A stretch of 64,000 nucleotides of DNA from Lysobacter luteus (GTDB lineage Bacteria; Pseudomonadota; Gammaproteobacteria; Xanthomonadales; Xanthomonadaceae), in the NCBI RefSeq assembly GCF_907164845.1, contig NZ_OU015430.1, positions 796,001 to 860,000 of the forward strand, read 5' to 3'. The notes beneath the pieces are model-generated. The model did no database searches and was not told the origin of the DNA. It was given only the letters and a program-made list of their open reading frames with translations. This document shows, piece after piece, positions 1-9,160 of this stretch. The first letter of the stretch is position 1, and each line of letters starts with the position of its first letter. The position numbers and the translations under genes are program-made.

Positions 1-1
1 G

Positions 2-541
2 GACGACTGGGGCCAGGCGGCACTCGACCTCATCGCCGAACAGGGCGTGGCCGCCGTGGCGGTCGAACCCCTCGCGCGCCGCCTTGGCGTAACGAAGGGC
101 AGCTTCTACTGGCACTTCCCGTCGCGCGATGCCCTGCTCGTGGCCGCGCTGGAGCGCTGGGAGAAAGTCGAACAGGAAGAAGTGTTCGGCCAGCTCGAAG
201 CGATCGCCGACCCCAGCCAGCGCCTGCGCGCGCTGTTCAACCTGGTCGCGCACGAATACAAGTCCCACGTCATCTATTCCGAGCTGCTCAAGGCGCTGGA
301 CCATCCCGCCGTGCAGCCGGTGATCGGCCGCGTGTCCGACCGTCGCATGGAATACCTGACCGCCTCGTTCCGACAGGCCGGTCTGGGCCGCACCGATGCG
401 CAGCACCGCGCCCGCCTGGCCTATGCCGCGTACATCGGCTTCCTGCAGCTCAACCTGCAACTGCATCAGGCGCGTCTGCAGCACGACGAGTTCGAGGCGT
501 ACGTCGAGCACGTGATGGTGACGCTGATTCCTTCCCAGTGA
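2..541 (+). CDS. TetR/AcrR family transcriptional regulator (5' end outside window)
   Basis: The frame is open from base 2, so the gene starts left of the window. The visible start is the second half of a TetR helix-turn-helix: ...LARRLGVTKGSFYWHF, the family's recognition-helix signature, where S/T-x-G-S-F-Y-W-H-F contacts DNA. The remaining 140 or so residues are an all-helical ligand-binding/dimerisation region with no recognisable effector motif. It ends 59 bases before the PEP carboxykinase start on the same strand, so it could be co-transcribed with or control that gene, but nothing in the sequence proves this. The ligand is unknown. Confidence 0.85.
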   Translation, partial: DDWGQAALDLIAEQGVAAVAVEPLARRLGVTKGSFYWHFPSRDALLVAALERWEKVEQEEVFGQLEAIADPSQRLRALFNLVAHEYKSHVIYSELLKALDHPAVQPVIGRVSDRRMEYLTASFRQAGLGRTDAQHRARLAYAAYIGFLQLNLQLHQARLQHDEFEAYVEHVMVTLIPSQ

Positions 542-600
542 ACGACCCCGGCGGTCGCGCACCAACGATTTCCGAAACCCACCGGCTGGAGGCCAATGCC

Positions 601-2388
601 GTGAATGCCATTTCCGAAGCTGTTCCCGTCGCCGCGACTGCCGGCAGCAAGCTCCAGGCGCTGAACGCCTGGGTCGCCGAGGTCGCCGCGCTGACCCGTC
701 CGGACCAGGTCCACTGGTGCGACGGCAGCGACGCCGAGAACGCGGAACTGGTGCGCCGGATGGAAGCCGACGGCACCCTGATCCGGCTGAACGAGCAGAC
801 CCATCCGGGCAGCTGGTTGCACCGTTCCAACCCCGACGACGTGGCACGCGTCGAGCACCTGACCTTCGTGTGCACCAGCGAGCGCGACGACGCCGGCCCG
901 AACAACCACTGGCTGGCGCCGGCCGAGGCGCACGCGAAGATCGACGCGCTGTTCGACGGTTGCATGGAAGGGCGCACGATGTACGTGATCCCGTACTGCA
1001 TGGGACCGATCGACTCCCCGTTGTCGCGTTGCGGCGTGGAGATCACCGACAGCCCGTACGTGGTCGCCAACATGCGGATCATGACGCGCATGGGCGCGCC
1101 GGCGCTGGCGCGGATCGAGCGCGAGGGGAGCTTCGTCAAGGGTTTGCACTCCACTGGAGAGCTCGACCCTGACCGCCGTTTCATCATGCACTTCCCCGAG
1201 GAGCTGACGATCAAGTCGTACGGCTCGGGCTACGGCGGCAACGCGCTGCTGGGCAAGAAGTGCCACGCGCTGCGCATCGCCTCCTATCAGGCGCGATCGG
1301 AAGGCTGGCTGGCCGAGCACATGCTGATCCTGGGCATCACCAACCCGCAGGGCGAGACCCACCACATCGCCGCGGCGTTCCCATCGGCCTGCGGTAAGAC
1401 CAACCTGGCGATGCTGATCCCGCCGGAAGGCTACGTGCGCGACGGCTGGAAGATCACCACGGTCGGCGACGATATCTGCTGGATGCGTCCGGGCAAGGAC
1501 GGCCGCCTGTACGCGATCAATCCTGAAGCCGGCTTCTTCGGCGTCGCACCGGGCACGTCGAAGAAATCCAATCCCAACGCGCTTGCCTCGATCCAGGCCG
1601 AGACCATCTTCACCAACGTCGGCGTGACCGCCGACAACCAGCCGTGGTGGGAAGGCCTGGGCGAGGGCGAGCCGGTCACCGACTGGCGTGGCGAGCCGTA
1701 CGACGCCGCCAAGCGCCCGGCCGCGCACCCCAACTCGCGGTTCACCGTGTCGGCGCGGCGCTGCCCGAGCTACTCGCCCGAGGCCGAGAACCCCGAAGGC
1801 GTCCCGATCAGCGCGATCGTCTTCGGCGGCCGCCGTGCCTCGCTGGTGCCGCTGGTGTTCGAAGCGCGCGACTGGACCCACGGTGTGCTGGTCGGCGCGG
1901 CGATGGGTTCGGAGACCACCGCCGCCGCGACCGGTGCTGTCGGCGTGATGCGCCGCGACCCGATGGCGATGAAGCCGTTCTGCGGCTACAACTTCGCCGA
2001 CTACTTCAACCACTGGCTGTCGTTCGACGACGGCAGGAACAACCTGCCGAAGATCTTCCACGTCAACTGGTTCCGCAAGGGCGATGACGGTTCGTTCCTG
2101 TGGCCGGGCTTCGGCGACAACCTGCGCGTGCTCGAGTGGATGATCGGACGGGTCAAGGGCGAGGCGGGCGCGGTAGAGACCCCGATCGGCCACCTGCCCA
2201 CCGCCGGTGACCTCAACCTCGACGGGGTCGAACTGGGCGATGAGGCCCGCGAGAAGCTGTTCGGCTTCGAGCGCGACGGCTGGAGGGCCGAGTTCGACAG
2301 CATCGGCGAGTACCTCGACACCTACGGGGCGCGCATGCCGCCGGCACTGAAGGACGAGCAGCAGCGGATCGCGGCCGCACTGGGCTGA
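601..2388 (+). CDS. pckG: Phosphoenolpyruvate carboxykinase (GTP)
   Basis: Converts oxaloacetate and GTP to phosphoenolpyruvate, GDP and CO2, the first committed step of gluconeogenesis, in the cytoplasm. The GTP-enzyme kinase loop FPSACGKTNLAML lies near residue 262 and carries the reactive-loop cysteine; HWCDGSDAE near the N-terminus is also typical of the GTP class. The frame is open upstream to a GTG at 538 that overlaps the TetR stop. I chose the GTG at 601 because GGAGG sits 8 bases before it and the resulting MNA(I)S start and 595-residue length fit relatives. A strong hairpin follows the stop. Confidence 0.95.
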   Translation: MNAISEAVPVAATAGSKLQALNAWVAEVAALTRPDQVHWCDGSDAENAELVRRMEADGTLIRLNEQTHPGSWLHRSNPDDVARVEHLTFVCTSERDDAGPNNHWLAPAEAHAKIDALFDGCMEGRTMYVIPYCMGPIDSPLSRCGVEITDSPYVVANMRIMTRMGAPALARIEREGSFVKGLHSTGELDPDRRFIMHFPEELTIKSYGSGYGGNALLGKKCHALRIASYQARSEGWLAEHMLILGITNPQGETHHIAAAFPSACGKTNLAMLIPPEGYVRDGWKITTVGDDICWMRPGKDGRLYAINPEAGFFGVAPGTSKKSNPNALASIQAETIFTNVGVTADNQPWWEGLGEGEPVTDWRGEPYDAAKRPAAHPNSRFTVSARRCPSYSPEAENPEGVPISAIVFGGRRASLVPLVFEARDWTHGVLVGAAMGSETTAAATGAVGVMRRDPMAMKPFCGYNFADYFNHWLSFDDGRNNLPKIFHVNWFRKGDDGSFLWPGFGDNLRVLEWMIGRVKGEAGAVETPIGHLPTAGDLNLDGVELGDEAREKLFGFERDGWRAEFDSIGEYLDTYGARMPPALKDEQQRIAAALG

Positions 2389-2412
2389 CTCCGCCCCGCA
2401 CGCGGCAGTACC

Positions 2413-2440
2413 CGACAAGGCCCGGCAACGGGCCTTGTCG
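2413..2440. terminator. Hairpin terminator between convergent genes
   Basis: A perfect 11-bp inverted repeat (CGACAAGGCCC / GGGCCTTGTCG) with a 6-base loop lies between the convergent stops of pckG and the hydroxylase gene. The T run after it is weak (ATTTGT). It probably serves both strands. Confidence 0.7.
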
Positions 2441-2455
2441 ATTTGTGGGGCGGGC

Positions 2456-3751
2456 TCAGAGCTGGTCGCCCTTGAGGTCGCCGATCGTGCGGACCAGTTC
2501 GGTGATGCCGGCGCACTCCACGTCGGTGAGGTACGGGTTCCAGACGTCGAACAGCAGCACCACGCGTGTCCGGTGGCTGTTGTTCCATGCCTCGTGCTCG
2601 AAGGTGTCATCGAACGTCACGCAATGACCTTCCTGCCAGTCGTGCCGTTGTTTGGCGACGCGCAGCGTGCAGTCCCCGGGCACCAGCAGCGGCAGGTGGG
2701 TGACGACGCGGGTGTTGGTCACGCCGGTGTGCGGCAGGATGTGCGAGCCGGCCCCGAGCACCGAGAACAACGCTTCGGGGGCATGGCCGGGGATACGGAC
2801 GATTGGTGCGGCGTCCAGGGCAGCGGCGGTATCCGGTGCACGCCTGCAGTTCGCGTCGTTGCGACGCCCATGGCGGTGGAAGAAGAACCCGTCCCACTGC
2901 GGTCGCCCGGCGTTGCCGGCCAGGTACTCCGACTTCATTCCCGGAGGCGGTTCGCCAAGAAACGGCACCAGCCCCGCGTCCTCGGCGAGGATGCGCAGCA
3001 GTTCAGTCTTGAGGAATGGTGTCCGTGCCTCCAGCTCCGCGTGCCACGGAAACAGGTTGCCGTCGAAGATCGGCGGCGAGGGCAGGTCGGGGAAGAAGAG
3101 GAAGGTGGGGCGCTGGTCCGGGCTTGCAGGTGCGACGGAGCGGTCGCCGAGGTAGCCGGCCAGGCACCGGCGCAACCGCGCCATCGCCTGCGTGCCGTGG
3201 CGGTGCTCCAGCGGATCCACCAGGGCCTGGAGGACCGCGGGATAGTGGTCACGGACGAAATGGAGCGCGTGCTTCACCGCCGGCGCGAGAGCCGCGGGAG
3301 TGGTGCCGGAGTCGACCCATTCGCCGCCCGCTTGGGCACCGGTCAGTGCCTGCAGGTAGGCCGCGACTGCATCGCGGCGACGTCCCTGCTGCTCCAGCGC
3401 GGTCCCGAGGTAGAGCCGGGCAGCGTGAAAGTCCGGATACTCGACCAGCGCTGGCCGTAGGACGGCTTCGGCTTCGTCCGCGCGCTTCTCGTGAAGCAGC
3501 GCCAAGCCGAGGTTTTTCCTGGTGGTGGCATCCGCCGGCGACGCGAGCATTGCCTGCTCGAGCAGCAGCCGCGCCCCGACAGGGTCCCCGCTGGCGAGTG
3601 AGGCGACCGCCAGGTAATTGAGCGCCTCGGTGTCATCCGGCAGCCGCTGCAGGAGTTTCCGGTAGGCAGACGTCGCGCTGGGCCGATCGGCAGCCATCGC
3701 CGCGGATCGCGCGGCGGCACGCAAGACTTCTGGGGTGGCGGCATCGCTCAT
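2456..3751 (-). CDS. TPR protein with aspartyl/asparaginyl beta-hydroxylase domain
   Basis: A 431-residue protein. Residues about 5-150 are tetratricopeptide repeats (e.g. ALNYLAVASLASGDPVGARLL, then NLGLALLHEKRADEAEAVL). Residues about 225-410 match the aspartyl/asparaginyl beta-hydroxylase family, a 2-oxoglutarate/Fe(II) oxygenase: the segments HTGVTNTRVVTHLPL and FDDTFEHEAWN carry the two iron-binding histidines, and R in HRTRVVLLFD probably binds 2-oxoglutarate. The TPR-hydroxylase fusion is common in Xanthomonadaceae; its substrate is unknown. No signal peptide is visible, so it is probably cytoplasmic. Convergent with pckG. Confidence 0.85.
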   Translation of the reverse strand: MSDAATPEVLRAAARSAAMAADRPSATSAYRKLLQRLPDDTEALNYLAVASLASGDPVGARLLLEQAMLASPADATTRKNLGLALLHEKRADEAEAVLRPALVEYPDFHAARLYLGTALEQQGRRRDAVAAYLQALTGAQAGGEWVDSGTTPAALAPAVKHALHFVRDHYPAVLQALVDPLEHRHGTQAMARLRRCLAGYLGDRSVAPASPDQRPTFLFFPDLPSPPIFDGNLFPWHAELEARTPFLKTELLRILAEDAGLVPFLGEPPPGMKSEYLAGNAGRPQWDGFFFHRHGRRNDANCRRAPDTAAALDAAPIVRIPGHAPEALFSVLGAGSHILPHTGVTNTRVVTHLPLLVPGDCTLRVAKQRHDWQEGHCVTFDDTFEHEAWNNSHRTRVVLLFDVWNPYLTDVECAGITELVRTIGDLKGDQL

Positions 3752-3798
3752 TGGAATTCGATCCGGTGTGGCGGCGTGGCGGTGTGGCGTCCCTTAAT

Positions 3799-3832
3799 GA
3801 AAAAGGGCGGCTCCGTTACCGGAGCCGCCCCG
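3799..3832 (-). terminator. Rho-independent terminator of the TonB receptor gene
   Basis: On the minus strand the transcript leaving the receptor gene meets GGCGGCTCCGG-TAAC-GGAGCCGCC followed by TTTTT. This 10-bp GC-rich stem plus U run is a textbook intrinsic terminator, placed 24 bases after the stop. Confidence 0.85.
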
Positions 3833-3855
3833 CAACTATTCCTGATCAACCTCGA

Positions 3856-6762
3856 TCAGAAGCGCTGCACGTACTCCATGTAGATGTAGCTGGAGTCCGG
3901 GATGTCGTACTGCGGATCGAACGAGTTCGCGAAGGTGCTGTACGAAGTCGGGGCACGCTTCTTGAAGACGTTGTTCATGCCGAGCTTGACGGTACCGTTC
4001 CACGGCAGCTCGTAGCGGGCCTGCACGTCGTGGTAGGTGGTCGCACCCAGCGTATTGCGCGGGGCCGGGCCCGTGTCGATGCGGCGGTCCGGATCGCTGC
4101 ACAGGTCGCCGAAGCCGCAGTCCTCGACCAGCCGCGAGTAGTAGCGGGTGATCCAGGTGACGCCGAAGTCGCCCATCGACCAGTCAAGCGAGCTGTTGGC
4201 ACGGAGCCTCCAGTTCGGATCGCGGTCGAAGTACTGGCCTACGACGCTTTCCGGCTCGGCTTCCGGCGTGCTCTGCGAGTCGTACTTGGCGGTGTACGAC
4301 GCGTTGAGGCTGGCGGTGAACTGGCCGTAAGCCGTCTCGGGGAAGCGGTAGTCCACGCCCAGGTCATAACCTTCGACGTCGATGACGGCGAGGTTGGCCG
4401 GAGCAAGCAGCATGTAATCGATCTGGTGGTTGTCAGCGCGACGCGTGAACAGCGAGCAGGCCTGCTCGTTGCCCTGCATGTAGCACTGGTCCAGGATCGT
4501 TGCCACCGACGGGGTCGACAGCGCGCCTTCGATCTCGACATTCCACCAGTCGAGGGTGACGTTCAGGCCTTGCACGTAGGACGGGCTGTAGACCAGGCCC
4601 AGCGTCTTGCTGGTGGAGGTCTCGGGGCCTGCGTTCGGGTTGCCACCGAACGAGAACGGGTAGATCGTCTGGCCGAAGTATCCGTCGCCAGCGTTGGTGC
4701 GCTGGATGAAGTCCGCAGGCACACCGTCGGCCGCACAGGCGGCAGCGATGGTGGCGTTACGGCCGGGGTAATCGGCCGAGCAGATGTCACCGAAGCTCTC
4801 GTAGCTGTCGGCCAGGCCGCGGAACAGGGTCTGGATCGGCGGAGCGCGGAAGCCCTCAGCCCAGTTGCCGCGGACCATCAGGTCTTCGATCGGCTTCCAC
4901 TTGAACCCGAACTTGCTGTTGAGCGTGTCGCCGAAGTTGCTGTAGTCCGAATAGCGCGAGGCCAGGCTGAACTCCAGCAGCTGGGCACCCGGCACGTCGG
5001 CCAGCACCGGGATCAACAACTCGGCGTAGATTTCGTCGAGGTCGTAGGAGCCCGCAGTCGGCTGACGGCCGTTGCCCGAGCTGTAGCCGGCCGCAACGAA
5101 CGCGTCCGGGCGGTCAAAGCCGCTTTCCTTACGGGACTCGACGCCGGCCGCGAAGCCCATCATGCCGCCCGGCAGCTCCATGATCTCGCCGCTGAGGTTG
5201 GCGGTGAAGCTCTCGCTGCGGTTCTGGTAGGCGTCCTGCGCGGTGAACAGGATGAAGTCGAGCATTTCCTGCGTCACGCCACCGGCCGGAGCCAGCGGGT
5301 TGAACGGCACGCAGCCATCGATGATGTTGAGCTCGTTGACGTCCGGGGTGGCCGGGTTGTCCGGCGTGCCGCAGACGACGCGGCCGGAGGTCGGGTCCAG
5401 GAACGACGGGCCCACGCCAGCGGCGACGTTGAGCATGTTGGCGTCGCCAATCTGCGCGTCTTCCTGGTCGGACTTGTTGAAGTTGTAGCCGACATCCCAG
5501 TCGAAGTAGCGCTCGGCGAACTGGAAGCTGCCGTTGAAGCCCACGTAGGTGTGGAAGGTCTTGACGTTCTGCTGGTAGACACGCGCCTGCTCGGTGAGGC
5601 GGTGGCTCCACTGCACGTCACGCCCGTCGCCGCCATAGATGGTGTTGTACGGGTTGAAGTAGCTGTCGCCGCTCAGCGCGGTGTCCGCCGGGTTGCCCAG
5701 GTCGGTGCCGCCGCTGAGCGGGAAACCAGCCAGCTGCTGTTCGGAACGACGCTCGTTGTACAGCGCATCGGCGACGAAGCTGATGGTGTCGGTGACGTCG
5801 AAACGGCCCTTGAGGTACAGGGCGGTACGGGTCTGCGGCGTCAGCAGGTAGTTGTCGGCGGCATAGTTGTAGCCATGGGCGCCCGTCGTGTAAGGCACGA
5901 ACTGGTCCAGGCCGTAACGCTGCTGGCCGTCCGGGCCGACACCGGTGCTGCCCGGCGGAACGACGGTGAGATCGCCGAAGCCGGTCGGATTGTCCTCGTC
6001 GATCGGCGCGTTGTTCCAGATCTTGCCGTTGGCGGAGAAGCCGCTGCGGTCCTGGCGGCCGAACACCGGCACCGCGGACTGCTCGCGGTCACGGGCCATG
6101 ACTTCGCCTTCCTCGACGCGCGACAGGCTGATCACGAGGTTGCTGCGATCGGTGTTGGCACCGATGGTGGCGGCGACCGAGGTGCGCTCGCCGTCGCCTT
6201 CGCTGTACTGGCCGACGTGCGCGCTGGCTTCGGCGCCGTCGTAGTTGTCGCGGGTGATGATGTTGACCACGCCGGCGATCGCGTCGGAACCGTAGATGGC
6301 CGAGGCGCCGTCCTTCAGGACTTCGATGCGCTCGACGACAGCCGACGGGATGGTGTTCAGGTCAACCGAGCCGTCGAGGCCGGAGACCCAGCGGCGGCCA
6401 TCGACCAGAACCAGGGTGCGCGAGGCGCCGAGGTTGCGCAGCGAGATGGTCGAGGAGCCGTCGCCGCCGTTGTTGAAGGTGCGGTTGATCGACGGGCCCG
6501 CCGACGAGATGCGGTTCAGCACTTCGGCGACCGAGGTCACGCCCTGCTTCTCGATATCTTCGCGGTTGAGGACCAGCACGGGCTGCGAGGTTTCGGCATC
6601 GACCGAACGGATGCGCGAACCGGTGACTTCGATGCGGTCGAGCGTGGTGGCTGCCTGCTCGGCCGGCGCGGCGTCCTGCGCGAACGCAGTGCCGGTGACG
6701 GCGGTGCCCGCGACAAGCGCGAACGAGATCGCGTTGCGGAGCTTGGTGGTCTTAAGGGTCAT
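3856..6762 (-). CDS. TonB-dependent outer-membrane receptor
   Basis: A 968-residue outer-membrane active-transport receptor energised by TonB/ExbBD. Residues 1-30 form a signal peptide ending AFAQ. A candidate TonB-box region precedes DRIEVTGSRIRS, followed by the plug domain (GVTSVAEVLNRI; LVLVDGRRW; ERIEVLKDGASAIYGSDAIA; GVVNIITR). The rest is a 22-strand barrel ending in the required C-terminal phenylalanine (YVQRF). The frame is open to 6918, but ATG at 6762 starts the signal peptide directly after a GGAGAGAG ribosome site. The long barrel resembles the oar-like receptors that are numerous in xanthomonads. The substrate cannot be read from sequence. Confidence 0.93.
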   Translation of the reverse strand: MTLKTTKLRNAISFALVAGTAVTGTAFAQDAAPAEQAATTLDRIEVTGSRIRSVDAETSQPVLVLNREDIEKQGVTSVAEVLNRISSAGPSINRTFNNGGDGSSTISLRNLGASRTLVLVDGRRWVSGLDGSVDLNTIPSAVVERIEVLKDGASAIYGSDAIAGVVNIITRDNYDGAEASAHVGQYSEGDGERTSVAATIGANTDRSNLVISLSRVEEGEVMARDREQSAVPVFGRQDRSGFSANGKIWNNAPIDEDNPTGFGDLTVVPPGSTGVGPDGQQRYGLDQFVPYTTGAHGYNYAADNYLLTPQTRTALYLKGRFDVTDTISFVADALYNERRSEQQLAGFPLSGGTDLGNPADTALSGDSYFNPYNTIYGGDGRDVQWSHRLTEQARVYQQNVKTFHTYVGFNGSFQFAERYFDWDVGYNFNKSDQEDAQIGDANMLNVAAGVGPSFLDPTSGRVVCGTPDNPATPDVNELNIIDGCVPFNPLAPAGGVTQEMLDFILFTAQDAYQNRSESFTANLSGEIMELPGGMMGFAAGVESRKESGFDRPDAFVAAGYSSGNGRQPTAGSYDLDEIYAELLIPVLADVPGAQLLEFSLASRYSDYSNFGDTLNSKFGFKWKPIEDLMVRGNWAEGFRAPPIQTLFRGLADSYESFGDICSADYPGRNATIAAACAADGVPADFIQRTNAGDGYFGQTIYPFSFGGNPNAGPETSTSKTLGLVYSPSYVQGLNVTLDWWNVEIEGALSTPSVATILDQCYMQGNEQACSLFTRRADNHQIDYMLLAPANLAVIDVEGYDLGVDYRFPETAYGQFTASLNASYTAKYDSQSTPEAEPESVVGQYFDRDPNWRLRANSSLDWSMGDFGVTWITRYYSRLVEDCGFGDLCSDPDRRIDTGPAPRNTLGATTYHDVQARYELPWNGTVKLGMNNVFKKRAPTSYSTFANSFDPQYDIPDSSYIYMEYVQRF

Positions 6763-7145
6763 CTCTCTCTCCAAGTGTGTCTTGGTAATTCCCATGGGAA
6801 CCCCGCCGGTGAAGTCAAGAAAGACGCCAAATCCGGCAAGGTCGGCCGATGGTATCCCTCCCCGTCCAAAAATTAAAGTGTCGTTAATAAATTGATTCAA
6901 GCCACTTCGATCCGCCATCTTTCGTAATTAATTCAATGGCTTGTAATTCATGAACGGGTGGTCAGGTCCCGCAATCACGTGATCCGCCCGCGATCCAGTC
7001 AAAAAAATTGGTGGAGCCGGTGGGCTGCAGACGCCTGAGACGCCCACGGCAAGGCGCGCCCGCGGCGGAACCGGGGGCGGGATAGGAATGGAATGAGAAG
7101 CTGGTAAGCGGCCGGCCGGCGGTCAGTGCCGCGTGCCGGCGGGAC
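6763..7145. other. 383-bp intergenic region upstream of the TonB receptor
   Basis: Holds the receptor promoter (6872-6900) and an A/T-rich block (about 6865-6955). ATCACGTGAT, a perfect 10-bp palindrome, lies at 6974-6983, far upstream of the receptor start. I see no gene or strong terminator in the GC-rich remainder (about 6990-7145). Confidence 0.5.
6872..6900 (-). promoter_or_regulatory. Sigma70-type promoter for the TonB receptor
   Basis: Read on the minus strand: TTGAAT, 17-base spacer, TTTAAT, in an A/T-rich block. Transcription would start near 6865 and give a leader of about 100 bases before the ATG at 6762. Confidence 0.6.
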
Positions 7146-8015
7146 TCAGAGGTCCTGCTCGTATCGGACGTAGGGGATCGTGCCCTCGTCCTGGTCCGAA
7201 CTGCTGCGCGAGAACGGGTTCTTGCCACGCGTCACGACGTTTTCGGCGCCAACCGTGAGCTGGCCGCTCCACGGAGTGCGCCACGTCAGGCCGACGCCCA
7301 GGCCTTCCCACTGACCCGGATCATTCGGAGTATCGACCACGCGTCCGACGATGTTCGCGCCGAAGTCGCCGATACCCGCGCCGACGGTGATGGAGCGGCT
7401 GCTCCAGCGGTCGGCGAGTGCCGGGACGTCGCCAGCCGGAATCAGCCGCGCGCGCGCCCAGGTGCCGCCGATCGACACCGTGGCTTCGTTCCCGATGTTC
7501 TGCTGGCCATAGACGGTCAAGGTGTTCTGGTCGAGCTGGCTGGTCTGGCCGTTGGGGCTCAGCCAGGCCGGCATGCTGTCGCGGCCCTTGCCGACCGCCA
7601 GCGCGAGCCGGGTGCCGGCGCGGCTGATGCCGGCACCGACGCTGGACTGCTTGCTGCCGTTGGCACGCTTTCCGTCCTGCTCCAGTGCGGCGAGCAGGCA
7701 GTGGTTGGCGAGGTTGCCGATGGCGCTGGCCAGGCCGGTCTTGCGGTCGCATACCAACCCGAGCGTGTCGCCGGCTTCAAGGCCGAACGCCGCATCAAGC
7801 GTGGTCCGGCCGACCCGCCAGCGGGCACTGGTGGTCGAGTTGCCGGTCGGCTCGAGCAGCAGTACCGCCTCGAGCTTGCCGCTGGCGTTGTTCCATACCG
7901 GCAGGACGGTGGAGTCCCCATGGGCCGGTGCCTTGCCGTTCTGCGCGTACGCGCCCGCCGCCACGCCAAGGGCGAGGAACAGGGTTAACGGCAGTCGGAG
8001 CAGACGCAGGTCCAT
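7146..8015 (-). CDS. Secreted/outer-membrane protein, function unknown
   Basis: A 289-residue protein with a signal peptide (hydrophobic core LPLTLFLALGVAAGAYAQ, cleavage after AYA or AQ). The body has alternating hydrophobic segments rich in glycine and serine (e.g. TLTVYGQQNIGNEATVSIGG, SITVGAGIGDFGANIVG, LGVGLTWRTPWSGQLTVGAEN), which suggests an outer-membrane beta-barrel of about 10-12 strands. I recognise no enzyme motif or named family. It could be a porin-like or surface protein typical of Xanthomonadaceae. Confidence 0.6.
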   Translation of the reverse strand: MDLRLLRLPLTLFLALGVAAGAYAQNGKAPAHGDSTVLPVWNNASGKLEAVLLLEPTGNSTTSARWRVGRTTLDAAFGLEAGDTLGLVCDRKTGLASAIGNLANHCLLAALEQDGKRANGSKQSSVGAGISRAGTRLALAVGKGRDSMPAWLSPNGQTSQLDQNTLTVYGQQNIGNEATVSIGGTWARARLIPAGDVPALADRWSSRSITVGAGIGDFGANIVGRVVDTPNDPGQWEGLGVGLTWRTPWSGQLTVGAENVVTRGKNPFSRSSSDQDEGTIPYVRYEQDL

Positions 8016-8118
8016 TGATGTCGATACGACCGGGAAGCCCCGGTGTAGTTCCCCATGCCACGAAATTCGATCTTAGGGTGTTTATGAATCTTTAACAATC
8101 AACGTCGTGTGAAGACGC

Positions 8119-9063
8119 TCACTGGGACCGCTCCGGTGCCTCCAGGTCCGATGTGTGGGCCTGGAGCAGCGTTCGTACCTCGGCCTCGGTGAAGATGTAC
8201 TGCTCCCCACAGAACTCGCAACGGACCTTGGCTTCCCCATCGGCCGCCGCCGCGAGGGCTTCGTACTCGCCGAGCGATACCAGCATGGACTCGACCCGCT
8301 CGCGCGAGCAGGAGCAGCCGAACGAAAGCGGCTTGCCGCCGAGCATCTCCACTCCGTCCTCGTGGAACAGTCGGAGGACCACCGTCTCGCCGGTGGCCTC
8401 CAGCAGCTCGGCAACGCCGAGGGTGTCGAACAGGGCGCCGACGCGTGTCCAGCCGTCATCGTCGCCAGCGTCGCCGGGCAGCTTCTGGACCATCAGGCCG
8501 ACCGCCGTCTGGTCGTCGACGGCCAGCAGGAGACGGGTAGGGAGCTGCTCGGATTGACGAAAATAGTCCTCGAACGCTTCCGACAGCGACGGCGATTCCA
8601 GCGCCACCAGGCCCTGGTAGCGCACCGGCTCCCGATCGCCGCGGGCGGGGTTCTCGATGGTAATGGCGAGCATGGCGCCGTCGCCGAGCGCCCGCAGGTC
8701 GCGCGAGACGGGACCCGCCTCTTCGGCCAACTGGACGATGCCGCGTACTGTGCCGCGCGAGGTGCACTCGGCGAACACGGTGCGCAACGTTCCCTGGCTG
8801 CGCAACTGCACCGACAGCCGACCTTCTACCTTTGCGTGGCCGGTGAACAGCGCCGACGCCGCGACCGCCTCGCCCAGCATCTCGATGGCCGCCGGTGCCT
8901 GCGCGTCCACGTCCGACATGCGGTCGCGGATCTTGCGCCAGGCGTCGCCGAGGCGGACGTACACGCCTCGGACGCCAGCCTGCTGGATCAGGAAGCGATC
9001 GAGCTGGCCGCCGTCGGGGGCGCGCTGGTCGCCGTTGGGGGTGGCGGGATCGGAAAGGTTCAT
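8119..9063 (-). CDS. hslO: Redox-regulated chaperone Hsp33
   Basis: A holdase activated by oxidation that protects cytoplasmic proteins during oxidative and heat stress. The 314-residue protein carries the C-terminal zinc switch as CSCSRER (C-x-C) and CEFCG (C-x2-C), followed by QYIF. The N-terminal core contains the typical GTVRGIVQLAEE stretch. Length fits the family (about 290-300) plus a short N-terminal extension. Divergent from mtgA with 97 bases between starts. Confidence 0.95.
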   Translation of the reverse strand: MNLSDPATPNGDQRAPDGGQLDRFLIQQAGVRGVYVRLGDAWRKIRDRMSDVDAQAPAAIEMLGEAVAASALFTGHAKVEGRLSVQLRSQGTLRTVFAECTSRGTVRGIVQLAEEAGPVSRDLRALGDGAMLAITIENPARGDREPVRYQGLVALESPSLSEAFEDYFRQSEQLPTRLLLAVDDQTAVGLMVQKLPGDAGDDDGWTRVGALFDTLGVAELLEATGETVVLRLFHEDGVEMLGGKPLSFGCSCSRERVESMLVSLGEYEALAAAADGEAKVRCEFCGEQYIFTEAEVRTLLQAHTSDLEAPERSQ

Positions 9064-9160
9064 CGGTGGCGGTTCCTGTGTCGGCGCATCGCGGATAATG
9101 CGTGCAGACCAGTGATGGGTGGATGCGCGAGATGGGGGCTGAGGTCAACCGGTGCAAGCG

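Noticed and set aside
466..2610. 714-residue frame opposite pckG
   Set aside because: Shadow frame over a gene with complete kinase motifs; no family pattern.
3751..6876. 1041-residue open frame on the plus strand opposite the TonB receptor
   Set aside because: Its composition (Val, Arg, Gly, Ala repeats) is the shadow expected opposite a GC-rich gene; the minus-strand frame has a signal peptide, plug motifs and barrel end.
8090..8118. Promoter for the secreted protein at 7146
   Set aside because: TTGATT is present but no -10 at a proper distance; not supported.
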